Shown: positions 16,584 through 25,070 of the stretch, one piece after another
Numbering within the stretch: the first letter of the stretch is position 1
Layout: the number at the start of each line of letters is the position of its first letter
Assembly (NCBI GenBank): GCA_016220085.1
Contig: JACRIN010000002.1
Location: 60,362 to 124,361 of the forward strand
Source: Planctomycetota bacterium
GTDB taxonomy: Bacteria > Planctomycetota > UBA1135 > GCA-002686595
Length of the DNA stretch: 64,000 nucleotides
Direction of reading: 5' to 3'
Made by a program: the position numbers and the translations under genes
The notes under the pieces: model-generated
Seen by the model: only the letters and a program-made list of their open reading frames with translations
Database searches by the model: none
What the model was told of the DNA's origin: nothing

Positions 16584-17818
16584 GCGAGCTCCAGAAGCCG
16601 ATCTGGGATCGCGGCGAAGCGATCGATCCCGACATGCTGCGCTTCACGATCGGCGACGATTGGTTGCAGGACCGCCGGCTGGTCGAGCACGACATCAAGG
16701 GCTCGTTGGTGCACGCCGAGGGGCTCGCGCTGGTCGGCTTGATCCAGCCGCAGGAGTTCCAAGCGCTGCGCGACGGCCTCGCGAAGCTGCGCGAGGGCTT
16801 CCGCAAGGGCGAATGGACGGTCGAGGAAGGCGACGAGGACGTTCACTCGGCGGTCGAGCGACGGTTGATCGCGCTGGTCGGCGACGTCGGCAAGAAGCTG
16901 CACACCGCGCGCAGCCGCAACGAGCAGGTCGCGCTCGACGTCCGCCTCTGGCTGCGCGAGGCGAGCGGCGACGTCGCGCGTTCGCTCGAGCGTCTGATCG
17001 CCGCCGCGCACGCGCAGCGCACCGCGCGCGGCGAGGTCGCGCTGCCGGGCTACACGCACCTGCGTCGCGGGATGCCGTCGACGCTCGGCGAATGGCTCGG
17101 CGCGCACGCGAAGGCGTTCGAAGAGGATCTCGCGGACTTGCGCGCGGCGTCGCGACGCATCCGGGAGTGTCCGCTCGGCACCGGCGCGGGCTACGGGTTG
17201 CCGGTCGAGCTCGATCGCGACTTCACGGCGCGCGCTCTCGGTTTCGAGCGGCCGGAGAGGCCCGTGACGTTCACGCAGCACGCGCGGGGACGCGCGGAGC
17301 TCGCGTACCTGACCGCGCTCGAGGGCGTCGCGCTCGACCTCGACAAGCTCGCGCACGATCTGTGGCTCTTCTCGAGCGAGGAATTCGGCTTCGTGCGGCT
17401 GCCGGTCGCGTTGACGACCGGCTCGTCGCTGATGCCGCAGAAGCGCAACCCCGATCTGATCGAGCTCATCCGCGCGCACGCGCGCCAAGTCGTCGCCGAT
17501 CGCGCCGCGTTGCTCGACGTGCTGCGCGACTTGCCGTCGGGCTATCACCGCGACTTCCAGCTGCTCAAGCCGCCGCTCTTCCGCGCGCACGACCGCGTCG
17601 CGGCGATGTTGCCCTTGACCGCCAAGCTGGTCGCGACGCTGGACTTCGACGAGGAGAAGCTCGCCGCAGCGGCGTCCGATCCGAAGCTGCGCGCGACGGA
17701 ACGCGCGCTCGAAAAGGCGAAGAGCGGCGTGCCGTTCCGCGACGCGTACCGCGAGGAGAGCCTCGAGGCATCGAAGTCCGGCGAGGATCCCGCGCGCGGC
17801 GGCGGCCGCTGCGGTTGA
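16580..17818 (+). CDS. argH: Argininosuccinate lyase
   Basis: 412 residues. Splits argininosuccinate into arginine and fumarate, the last step. Family motifs are present in order: EDVHSAVERRL, KLHTARSRNEQVALD, GYTHLRRGMPST (usual GYTHLQ), the signature loop GSSLMPQKRNPD, and YHRDFQLLK. The catalytic Ser lies in the GSSLMPQK loop. Slightly short compared with the usual 450-470 residues, with a reduced N-terminus. ATG at 16580 overlaps the argE stop, closing the chain of coupled genes. No obvious intrinsic terminator follows, and the next 472 bases hold no gene. Confidence 0.96.
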   Translation: MSELQKPIWDRGEAIDPDMLRFTIGDDWLQDRRLVEHDIKGSLVHAEGLALVGLIQPQEFQALRDGLAKLREGFRKGEWTVEEGDEDVHSAVERRLIALVGDVGKKLHTARSRNEQVALDVRLWLREASGDVARSLERLIAAAHAQRTARGEVALPGYTHLRRGMPSTLGEWLGAHAKAFEEDLADLRAASRRIRECPLGTGAGYGLPVELDRDFTARALGFERPERPVTFTQHARGRAELAYLTALEGVALDLDKLAHDLWLFSSEEFGFVRLPVALTTGSSLMPQKRNPDLIELIRAHARQVVADRAALLDVLRDLPSGYHRDFQLLKPPLFRAHDRVAAMLPLTAKLVATLDFDEEKLAAAASDPKLRATERALEKAKSGVPFRDAYREESLEASKSGEDPARGGGRCG

Positions 17819-18290
17819 ACGCGCGCGAGGCCCCAGCTCGACGCGCTGACCTCGCGAAGCTCGAACTCGGGCCCGACGCCGCATTCGAATCCCATCGACC
17901 GAATCGTGGCGCTCTCGCGCTCAGCCGTTCCGCCGACGCCGCGAGCGACCCGACCGCGCCCCGCCCGGGTCCGGAGCGACGCGGCGCCAGGCGGCGCACG
18001 GTCCGCGACGGCGCGCGCGGGGCGTGGGCGGCTCGCTCCACGGCCTGCGCCGATCGGGCGCGCGGGAGCGGGCGTGCCGGCGGAACGCTTCCATCGAAGT
18101 GCGAACGAAGGTCGGCTCGCCGCCGCCGTGCGGGAGAGATCGTGAGAGCAATGACCGCGCGAATCGCGGGGGAGAGAGGCCCTCGTTCCAGTTGCCGAGC
18201 TGACGACGCGCGGCGAGCCGACACCCTCCGACACGCTCCGCGCGCGGAAACGGGTTCAACGGAATGCGCGGGTCTCGCGCGAGGGACGGC
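17819..18290. other. Non-coding stretch after the arginine operon
   Basis: I find no gene, tRNA or clear terminator hairpin here. The short open frames on both strands are rich in Arg, Ala, Pro and Ser and lack family motifs, as expected by chance in GC-rich DNA. Confidence 0.5.
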
Positions 18291-18593
18291 TCAGGCGATG
18301 ACGACGATCAACAGCGTGATCACGACCGCGACCGCGATCACCCGCAGGTCGCGATCGGAGAGGTGCAACGAGACGTCGCCCGCCCGGGCGCGACCGAGCT
18401 CGGGCGCGCAGAGGCTCGCGGCGCGCAGCGCACTGCGCTCGGAATCCTCGAGCGCGAGCGCACGCGGAACGGTCTCGTGCACAGTCGTGCGCGGCGCCGG
18501 CACCGAACCGTGCACGGCGAGCCCGGGCGCGAACGTGCAGAGCCCGAGCGCGAGGAGCGTGGGGGCGAGAAGCGTGGGGGTGACGATACGCAT
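18291..18593 (-). CDS. Small membrane protein with signal peptide and C-terminal anchor
   Basis: 100 residues, family not recognised. A cleavable signal peptide is likely (RIVTPTLLAPTLLALGLCTF), the middle of about 50 residues is polar, and the last 18 residues are a membrane segment (RVIAVAVVITLLIVVIA) after the acidic-basic turn LSDRDLR. The protein would sit in the envelope with both ends membrane-linked. GGAG stands 7 bases before the ATG, and TAGACT at 18627-18632 could be the -10. The signal peptide contains a short direct repeat (PTLLAPTLLAL). No functional clue from neighbours. Confidence 0.6.
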   Translation of the reverse strand: MRIVTPTLLAPTLLALGLCTFAPGLAVHGSVPAPRTTVHETVPRALALEDSERSALRAASLCAPELGRARAGDVSLHLSDRDLRVIAVAVVITLLIVVIA

Positions 18594-18626
18594 GACGGTC
18601 TCCGTGGATGGCGGACGTAGCCTCGG

Positions 18627-18632
18627 AGTCTA
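18627..18632 (-). promoter_or_regulatory. Candidate -10 of the small membrane protein gene
   Basis: TAGACT on the minus strand, 33 bases before the ATG at 18593, followed by GGAGA as ribosome binding site. Confidence 0.3.
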
Positions 18633-18655
18633 GGCGCTCGCGCGCGACCCGCAAC

Positions 18656-19015
18656 TCACGGCAGCACCGAGAACGCGAGCGCATTCGTGAGGCCGCTGTC
18701 ATTCGGCGGCGCGAACCCGGGGTCGCGGCTCCAGAACTGCGCGAACAGCACGGCTCCGGCGCCGACCCCCTAGCTCGCCATGAACGCCTGATCGAACGCG
18801 AAGGTGCAGGCGCCGCCGCACGGGCCCGCGCCGCCGGAGTTCTGCACGGGCGTGCGCCCGAGCGGCGATTGCACGCACAGCGTCCCGCCTCCGAACGGCA
18901 GCGCCGTCGCGCCGACCCCCCAGATCAACAGCCCGTTCTTCGTCGCGAGCACGCCGACGGCGACGAGCCGGGTCGCGGTGCTGAAGATCGCGACGAGCAT
19001 TCCGTCCGTCGACGC
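18656..19015 (-). pseudogene. Broken planctomycete-type C-terminal surface domain
   Basis: Minus-strand translation from about 19015 gives a domain ending: LVAVGVLATKNGLLIWG, then LPFGGGTLCVQSPLGRTPVQ, FAFDQAFMAS, then a TAG stop at 18770-18772, then in the same frame GVGAGAVLFAQFWSRDPGF and GLTNALAFSVLP ending at TGA 18656-18658. The parts on both sides of the TAG continue the same domain, which I recognise as the C-terminal module of many planctomycete secreted proteins (xxNGLLxxG, GGTLCV, QxWxRDP, F-x-x-x-P end). The N-terminal part is missing. It is a decayed fragment directly downstream of the C39-like gene, in that gene's frame past its stop. The nonsense codon is read directly; the domain name is from memory. 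Confidence 0.65.
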
Positions 19016-19039
19016 CCGGGTTCGCGCGCCGCGCGGGCG

Positions 19040-19573
19040 TCAATCGCGATCGAGCGGCAACGCGAGCAACGTGAAACGCCCCGCCGCGTTCCACGCGCGC
19101 TCGAAATCGCTCTGTTCGAGCACCGCGCGCCCGCGCCGCCCGTCGACGAGCACCACACGCCGCGTCAGCGGATCGTGGCCGGCGACCAAGACGTAGTGCG
19201 GCTCGTCCTCGAGGTGCAGCATCACGAGCACCGGCCGCCCGCGATCGACGTGGTGCAGGACCGAGAGCTCCGAACCGTCGAGCGCGCCCGCGAAGAGGAA
19301 CGCCTCGAAGCCGGAGCGTTCGAGCGCGGCGACGAGCTCGTCGCCGGAGAGGCCGCCGTGCTCGCGCGCGAGCGCCGCGAGCTCGCGATCGAGCTCCGCG
19401 GGGATCGTGTGACCCCAGTAGCGGGCGAGCGCCTCGAGGGCGACCAGGCCGCATTGATCGAGCTCCTCCTGACGCACGCTCGGCACGTCGAGGACGATCG
19501 CGTCGGGCGAGAGCGCGAGCTCGGTGCGGCAACCCGCGAGCGCGACCAGCAAGAGCGAGAGCAGCGTCTTCAT
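19040..19573 (-). CDS. C39-like cysteine peptidase lipoprotein
   Basis: 177 residues. Signal peptide with lipobox VALAGC, lipid Cys 15. The mature protein has a papain-like C39 arrangement: VRQEELDQCGLVALEAL with oxyanion Gln35 and nucleophile Cys41, then PHYVLVAGHD with His126 and a following Asp134. Bacterial relatives of this short type are peptidase-like lipoproteins, often encoded next to TPR proteins, and here the upstream gene (4 bases away) ends in TPRs. Probably periplasmic or surface exposed, either trimming a peptide leader or acting as a bacteriocin-type processing domain. It lacks the ABC transporter parts of classic C39 exporters. Confidence 0.78.
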   Translation of the reverse strand: MKTLLSLLLVALAGCRTELALSPDAIVLDVPSVRQEELDQCGLVALEALARYWGHTIPAELDRELAALAREHGGLSGDELVAALERSGFEAFLFAGALDGSELSVLHHVDRGRPVLVMLHLEDEPHYVLVAGHDPLTRRVVLVDGRRGRAVLEQSDFERAWNAAGRFTLLALPLDRD

Positions 19574-19577
19574 GTCG

Positions 19578-22500
19578 TCACCAACCCATCTTGACGCGCA
19601 GCTCTTCGGCCGCGTTCGGATCGAGAGCGCGGAGCAAGTAGAGCTCGCTCGCCGCCGCCGCGGCTTCCGCGTGCTGCGCGAACCCGAGGATCAGGTTGTA
19701 GCGCGTCGCCGAGTCCCTGGGACGGAGCGCCAGCGCTCGGCGGTACACCGCAATCGCCTCGACGACGCGCGAGCGAGCTTGGAGCGAGTACGCGAGCGCG
19801 CCGAGCGCCTCGAAATGGGCCGGATCGGCCCGCAGAGCTCGTTCGAAGAGCTCGCCGGCTGCGTCGAAGCGCTGCGCGTCGAGTTCGGCGACGCCGCGCG
19901 CGAACAGCGCGTTCGCGCCGCTGCTCTCCAGCCGCGCGGCGTGCGCGAGCTCGTAGAGGCGCGCCGCGTCGGCGAAGCCGGCCGCTTCGAACGCGCGAGC
20001 GAGCGACAGCAGGTCCGCCTTCGGCGCGGAACCGAGCCAGCGGCCGGGGAACGGCGTCGCGAGCTCGCGCAGCTCGCTCTCCGGTCTGGCCGCGTGCGCA
20101 ACGTCGCGCAGCAACGTCGCGAGGTCGCATTCGCCTCGATCGACGGCGACCACGCGGTTCTCGCGATCGACGACCAGCAGCGTCGGCGGCGTGAGCCGGC
20201 GCCCGCGCTCGGTCAACGCGCGGAGCAGCAGCTCGACGCGCGCGGCGAGCTCGTGCTCGGCGAAGGCGCTGTCCGCGGCCCAACCGACGCTCGCGAGCGC
20301 GTCGGCCGCGTCCTGGCGGCGCGTCGAATCGTCGAGCGAGAGCGCGACCAGGTCGAAGCCCGACGGTCGCGCGTCGGCGCTCGCGAGCGCGAGTCCGCGC
20401 AGCGCGGCGAGGCTCGGCGCGCTGTCAGCGCGCCAGAGCAGCACCGCGAGCGGCCGCGCGAGCGCGCCGAACTTGCGGGTCGCGCCGGCCGGGTCGAGCG
20501 CCTTGAGCGGCGGCAAGGGCGGGCGCGCGGCGAGTGTCAGGTGACCGTCGTTCGCGCCTGTCGCGACGTTCGACCCGGAGCCTTGCGCGCCGATTGATCC
20601 GGAGCCTTGCGTGACTTTCGATCCCGCGCTCGTGGCAATGTCCGAATCGGAGGTCGCGGCGACTTTCGAGCCGGCGCTCGCGCTCGAATCCGAGCTCGAC
20701 GTCGAGCCGGAGTTCGCGCCCGAGCCGAAGGCGGACGTCGCCGGCGCGACCGGCGCCGAGGCGCGCGGTTCGGCGCGGCCGGTGCCCCGCGCGAGCCGCC
20801 AGCGCCCGGGTGCGGAGAGTCCTTCGAACGTCTCGCGCTCGCCGTCCGGCCAGCGCACGATCGCGCGTTCGACGCGCGCGTCTCGCGCGACCGCGAAGAA
20901 GAGGCGCTTCGTCGACTGCGCGAGATAGCCTTCGCCCGCGCGCACCGCCGCGATCCGCCGCCGCGCGTCGCCGGCGACGACGAGCTCGACGCGCGCGCCG
21001 ATCGCATCGCGATTCCTCGCGCCGCCGACGAGCTCGAGCTCGAAGGCCGCGCCTTCGCCGGCGCCGCCGCGCTCGCTGTCGCCCGCCGCCTCTCCAACGG
21101 CGGAACCGAGCACCAGCCGCAGCCCCGGTGCGCCGCGGCTTTGGAGCCACAGATCGACGCGCCCGTCGCCGTTCCAATCGCAGCGCGCCGTCGCGCGCGC
21201 GTCGTCCGCGAAGTCGAGCCCGCTGACGCCGGACACGTCCGCCAAACCCGCGGCTCCGACGTTCAGCACGACGCGATTGCGCTCGCGCCCGTGCCAAGAA
21301 CGCCCGGCGCGCAGGCCGGCGAACGCACCGGTCCACAGGCTCGTGTAGCGGCCGAGCGAGCCGACCGAAGTCGAACCGAAGTGCGCGAGCACGTCGCTCG
21401 GGTCCGAGCCGGTGACGTAGCCGCGCGGCAAGACGAGGTCCTCGCGCCCATCGCCGTCGACGTCGACGAACAGCGCGCCGAGGCACCAGCCGCCGGCGGA
21501 GACGCCCGACTCGCGCGTGACGTCCGCGAGCGTGCCGTTGCCGCCGTTCGCGAACAGCGTCGCCGTGAAGTCGGCGCGACCGGAGACCAGCAAGTCGAGA
21601 TCGCCGTCGCCGTCGAAGTCGGACCAGCTCGCGCTCGCGCTCGACTTCGAGCTCGCCGAAACCCGTTCGAAGCGTCCGGCTTCGTTCCTGAAGAAGGCTG
21701 AGTCCCCGAAGTCGATCGCGACGAACAGATCCGCATCGCCGTCGTCGTCGTAGTCCTCGAACACCGCGCTTCGAGTGAAACGTCGACCGAGGCTCTCGAG
21801 CCCGCTCTCGCGCGTCGCGTCGACGTAGCGGAACGGCGCCTCGCAGCGCAGCAAGACGTTGCGGAAGCCGTTGCACGCGCCGTCGATCGGGAACGGCACA
21901 CGCGCCTCGGCATCCGGCGCGCGGTAGCAAGCGACGTAGAGGTCGAGATCGCCGTCGCGCTCGACGTCCGCGGCGGCGAGCCCCGACGCATCGGGCACCG
22001 CGAGGCGCGCGGCGAGCTCGAAACGGCCCTTTCCGTCGTTCCTCGCGAGCACGAGCTCGTCACCGATCGTCGCCGCGAGATCCTGATCGCCGTCGTCGTC
22101 GAGATCGAGGAAGAGCGCGGCGCGGGTCGAGTCGAGGAAGTCGAGCCCGGCCTCGCTCGCCGCCTCGCGCGCGCGGCCGTCGGCGGTGCGCAGGAACAGA
22201 CGATTGGGCAAGCCGCCGGGGCGGCACACGTAGAGGTCGTCTTCGCCATCGCCGTTCGCGTCGCCGACCGCGAGGCCGGTTTCGGCGAGCAGCGGCTCGC
22301 CCAACGAGCGATCGATCCGCACCGCCCAGTGATCGGCGCCGAGCCGCAGGTCGTCGCGCCACGCGGCGCTCGCACCGAGCGCCGCTTCGGTCGCGTCCTC
22401 GAACCACGGCCGTCGCGCTCGGACTTGCTCGAGCCCGGCGACGTCGAGTGCGATCAGCTTTCGAGGCTGCGTGTCGCTCCACGTACACGTCCAGTCGGCG

Positions 22501-23024
22501 CCGAGCTGGTGGAGGCCGTCGGCGGCGCGCCAGCGAGCCGCGAAGCGCACCACGGACTCGGCGCGGGGACGCACGGTGACGAGCTCGAGCTCGACACGCA
22601 GCGCGCTCGCGCCGCGCCAGCGCTCTGCGAGCGCGTCGAACGCTTCGGTCGCGCCGTCGACGCCCTCGAGGACGCGCTCTCCGACGGTGCCGCGCTCGAT
22701 CCGGAGGTCGGCGTCGTCGCGCAGGACGCTGGTGCTCGCGGCGACGAGCCCGCGCGAGCGAAACGTGTCGGTGCAGAGCTCCGCGACCCGCTCGCGCGCC
22801 GGCGGCGACGCGGCGCCGAGCTCGCGCTCGAGCTCCGCGAGCCGCGCGACGACTTCGGTGCGCAGCTCGTCGAACTCGGTTGCAGCGGCGTCCGCCGCCG
22901 CGTCGGCCGCGTCAGACCGGGGCTCCGCCGCCCGAAGCTGCGCTCGGCGCGGAGCGGCGTGCGCGAGCGCGAGGAAGCCCGCGAGCGAGAGCCACGCGAC
23001 CGCGAGTCGTGCGCGACGGATCAT
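19578..23024 (-). CDS. CRTAC1-type FG-GAP/ASPIC protein with thioredoxin-like and TPR domains
   Basis: 1148 residues. Signal peptide first, then a polar region, then about eight FG-GAP/VCBS units from about residue 245 to 640, each with calcium-type loops such as DANGDGEDDLYV, DLDDDGDQDL and DWNGDGRVDLWL. An ASPIC/UnbV domain follows (RNRDAIGARVELV, GEGYLAQSTKRLFFAV, IVRWPDGERETFEGL). A Ser/Gly-rich repetitive linker of some 60 residues (about 760-830) leads to a thioredoxin-like region lacking a CxxC pair, and the protein ends with TPRs (FDAAGELFERALRADPAHF). This is an unusually long domain string. The beta-propeller half is probably extracytoplasmic. TATAGT at 23033-23038 and no ribosome site suggest its own leaderless promoter. 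Confidence 0.87.
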   Translation of the reverse strand: MIRRARLAVAWLSLAGFLALAHAAPRRAQLRAAEPRSDAADAAADAAATEFDELRTEVVARLAELERELGAASPPARERVAELCTDTFRSRGLVAASTSVLRDDADLRIERGTVGERVLEGVDGATEAFDALAERWRGASALRVELELVTVRPRAESVVRFAARWRAADGLHQLGADWTCTWSDTQPRKLIALDVAGLEQVRARRPWFEDATEAALGASAAWRDDLRLGADHWAVRIDRSLGEPLLAETGLAVGDANGDGEDDLYVCRPGGLPNRLFLRTADGRAREAASEAGLDFLDSTRAALFLDLDDDGDQDLAATIGDELVLARNDGKGRFELAARLAVPDASGLAAADVERDGDLDLYVACYRAPDAEARVPFPIDGACNGFRNVLLRCEAPFRYVDATRESGLESLGRRFTRSAVFEDYDDDGDADLFVAIDFGDSAFFRNEAGRFERVSASSKSSASASWSDFDGDGDLDLLVSGRADFTATLFANGGNGTLADVTRESGVSAGGWCLGALFVDVDGDGREDLVLPRGYVTGSDPSDVLAHFGSTSVGSLGRYTSLWTGAFAGLRAGRSWHGRERNRVVLNVGAAGLADVSGVSGLDFADDARATARCDWNGDGRVDLWLQSRGAPGLRLVLGSAVGEAAGDSERGGAGEGAAFELELVGGARNRDAIGARVELVVAGDARRRIAAVRAGEGYLAQSTKRLFFAVARDARVERAIVRWPDGERETFEGLSAPGRWRLARGTGRAEPRASAPVAPATSAFGSGANSGSTSSSDSSASAGSKVAATSDSDIATSAGSKVTQGSGSIGAQGSGSNVATGANDGHLTLAARPPLPPLKALDPAGATRKFGALARPLAVLLWRADSAPSLAALRGLALASADARPSGFDLVALSLDDSTRRQDAADALASVGWAADSAFAEHELAARVELLLRALTERGRRLTPPTLLVVDRENRVVAVDRGECDLATLLRDVAHAARPESELRELATPFPGRWLGSAPKADLLSLARAFEAAGFADAARLYELAHAARLESSGANALFARGVAELDAQRFDAAGELFERALRADPAHFEALGALAYSLQARSRVVEAIAVYRRALALRPRDSATRYNLILGFAQHAEAAAAASELYLLRALDPNAAEELRVKMGW

Positions 23025-23032
23025 CGCGCGCC

Positions 23033-23038
23033 ACTATA
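23033..23038 (-). promoter_or_regulatory. Candidate -10 element, leaderless spacing
   Basis: TATAGT on the minus strand, five of six matches to TATAAT, 8 bases before the ATG at 23024. It lies in the 37-base gap after the EgtB-like gene. Confidence 0.45.
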
Positions 23039-23061
23039 CCGGCGGGATGGCGCGCGCCCGA

Positions 23062-24342
23062 TCACGGCTCGACCGTGCGGAAGCCCGCGAACAGGTCGCG
23101 GCGTTCGGGATCGGCGAAGCCTCGCGCGGTGGTCCGCGCCTCGCGCGCGCGCGTCGCGAACGAGCCGCCGCGCAGCACGCGCGCGCGCCCGAAGTGCGGC
23201 GACGCGCGCTGGAGCTCGTGCCCGCGCTCGAAACCCGGATATGGCCGCAGCGCCGACGCCGTCCACTCCCACACGTTGCCGAGCATCTGGCGGCAGCCGT
23301 GCACGCTGTCGCCGAGCGGGAACGCGCCGACGTCGACCGGACCGATGCGCAGGCCGTCGAGGTTCGCGAGCTCGGGCTCGAACGGCTTCCAACCCCAAGG
23401 GAACGGCTTCTTCACCCGCATCAACCAGCCCGCGGCGAACTCCCACTCGGCCTCGGTCGGCAGCGCGCGCGCGGCGAAGCGACAGTACGCCTCCGCCTCG
23501 TGCGCGTTGACGTGCATCATCGGCAGATCGGGCGCGAGCTCGACCATCCGATCGAAGCGCTTGCAGAGCCAGTTCCCCGCGCCGTCGCGTTCCCAGTAGA
23601 GCGGCGTGTCGGCGTGCTCGCGCTGGCGCCAACGCCAACCGACGTCGCTCCAGAACTCGCCGCGCTCGTAGCCGCTCTCCGCGACGAAGCTCGCGAACTC
23701 CGCCTGCGTCACCGGCGCGCGCGCGATGCGCAGCGGGCGAACATCGACGGCGTGCGACCACTTCTCGTCGTCGTGGACGAAACGTCGCTCGGGCTCCGCG
23801 CCGAGCAGCATCGGCCCGCCGCCGAACGCCGCGTCACCGGGGCACGGTCCGCCGACGGGCGCGCCGGTGACCAGCAGCGTGGGACGCGGCGCGGGGAGAC
23901 CGAGCGTTTGACGCTGGCGAGTCAGCGACTCCGCGCACGCGTCTTCGTGCGCGAGGACGAGTTGGTGGTAGTAGCGCTCGTCGTCGTCGACCTCGACGCG
24001 CGCGAGCCGCGCGAGCGCACGTTCGAGCGACTGCTCGAGCCAGCCGAGCGTCTCCTTGCGCGTCGGGAGCGGCGCGTCCCAGCGCGAGCCGTGCGTCGCC
24101 GCGTCGCCGAAGATCGCGTCGGCGTCGGCGCGCGGCGCGGGCTCTCCGTGGCGACGCAGCAGCCAGCGCTCCTGGAACCACGCGACGCGGCCGAGCTCCC
24201 AGAGGAACGGCGAGAGATTGACGAGCCTTGGCACGACGAGCTCGCCATCGTCGAGATCCGCGACGAGCTCGAGCGTACGCCTGCGAGCATCGCGCAGCGC
24301 CGCCGCGGTTTCCGCCTGCGTCCAGGGATTCGACGTCAACAC
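23062..24342 (-). CDS. EgtB/SenA-like DinB plus FGE-sulfatase protein with altered metal site
   Basis: 426 residues from the GTG at 24342. Residues 1-150 are a DinB-like helical bundle (NLSPFLWELGRVAWFQER, then VLAHEDACAESL), and from about 165 a formylglycine-generating-enzyme fold runs to the end (GNVWEWTASA, RVLRGGSFATR, FAGFR). This is the EgtB/SenA/OvoA layout, iron enzymes joining sulfur or selenium to histidine derivatives. The three iron ligands known from EgtB (His51, His134, His138) would fall at Arg52, His132 and Cys136 here, so two are changed. It may have lost iron chemistry, use another metal, or do something new. The start is uncertain; GTG is chosen because upstream gene ends 40 bases earlier and the fold begins soon after. 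No egtD-like gene is adjacent. Confidence 0.75.
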   Translation of the reverse strand: MLTSNPWTQAETAAALRDARRRTLELVADLDDGELVVPRLVNLSPFLWELGRVAWFQERWLLRRHGEPAPRADADAIFGDAATHGSRWDAPLPTRKETLGWLEQSLERALARLARVEVDDDERYYHQLVLAHEDACAESLTRQRQTLGLPAPRPTLLVTGAPVGGPCPGDAAFGGGPMLLGAEPERRFVHDDEKWSHAVDVRPLRIARAPVTQAEFASFVAESGYERGEFWSDVGWRWRQREHADTPLYWERDGAGNWLCKRFDRMVELAPDLPMMHVNAHEAEAYCRFAARALPTEAEWEFAAGWLMRVKKPFPWGWKPFEPELANLDGLRIGPVDVGAFPLGDSVHGCRQMLGNVWEWTASALRPYPGFERGHELQRASPHFGRARVLRGGSFATRAREARTTARGFADPERRDLFAGFRTVEP

Positions 24343-24382
24343 GTCGTGGCATTGGAACCCGCCGCGCGAGCTGCGTCGAGCA

Positions 24383-25066
24383 TCAGCTCGCGCGCGTTCC
24401 GTCGCGAAGCGCGTGACGGCGAGCGAGCGCGCGCACGCTCGGCCCGGGCTCGATCCCCGCGGGCAGGTCGGGCGCGGGAATCGGAGCGCCCGCGCAGAGC
24501 GCCAGCGGCACCTCACCGGCCCACCACGGCCCGTCTACGTCCGACGGCGCATCGCGCGGCGGTCCGGTGCGGAGCTTCGCGCCGCTCTCGGCGAGCGAGA
24601 GCGCGACGACCAACGTCGCGCGGACCTCGTGCTCGCTCATCGGCCGCAGTTCGGTCCAGCGTCCGGGCACGATGCGCTCGGTCAGTTGCCTCAGGAACTC
24701 GGACTTCTCCGCGAAGTCGGTGACCTCCCGCGCGCGGCCGAACACGACGACCGAGCGGTAGTTCATCGAGTGGTGCATCGCGGAGCGCCCGAGCACCAGT
24801 CCGTCGATCAGCGTGAAGCACGCGCACGCCTCGGCGCCGCGCGCGAGCGCCGCGAGCAACGTGCTCTTGTGGGAGCCGTGCAGCACGAGTTCGTCCCCGA
24901 CGCGTCCGTGCACCATCGGCGCGATGCGCGGGAAGCCGCCGTCCGAGGTCGCGACGTGGCAGCAGAGCGCTTCGTCGACGATCGCGCGAATCGTCTCGAG
25001 CTCGGAACTCGCGCGCGAGGGAAGCGTGCGCGGCGTCGTGCGTTCGGTGCGCTTCACTTCGGTCAT
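24383..25066 (-). CDS. Pyridoxamine-phosphate-oxidase-like flavin-binding protein
   Basis: 227 residues. FMN-binding split-barrel fold of the Pyridox_ox_2 type: ALCCHVATSDGGFPRIAPMV at the N-terminal strand pair, LVLHGSHKSTLLAAL, MNYRSVVVFGRAREV, and a C-terminal tail with KLRTGPPRD and WWAGEVPLAL. These small proteins bind flavin or other cofactors, and most are not true pyridoxamine oxidases. It lies in a minus-strand run with a methyltransferase 4 bases upstream, opposite a MocR regulator. MocR-type PdxR proteins are often found beside PNPOx-like genes, so vitamin B6 or flavin metabolism is a reasonable guess. Substrate not known. Confidence 0.82.
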   Translation of the reverse strand: MTEVKRTERTTPRTLPSRASSELETIRAIVDEALCCHVATSDGGFPRIAPMVHGRVGDELVLHGSHKSTLLAALARGAEACACFTLIDGLVLGRSAMHHSMNYRSVVVFGRAREVTDFAEKSEFLRQLTERIVPGRWTELRPMSEHEVRATLVVALSLAESGAKLRTGPPRDAPSDVDGPWWAGEVPLALCAGAPIPAPDLPAGIEPGPSVRALARRHALRDGTRAS

Positions 25067-25070
25067 CGGG

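Noticed and set aside
17884..17892. Second TTCGAATCC T-loop-like sequence after argH
   Set aside because: No cloverleaf can be formed upstream, so not a tRNA.
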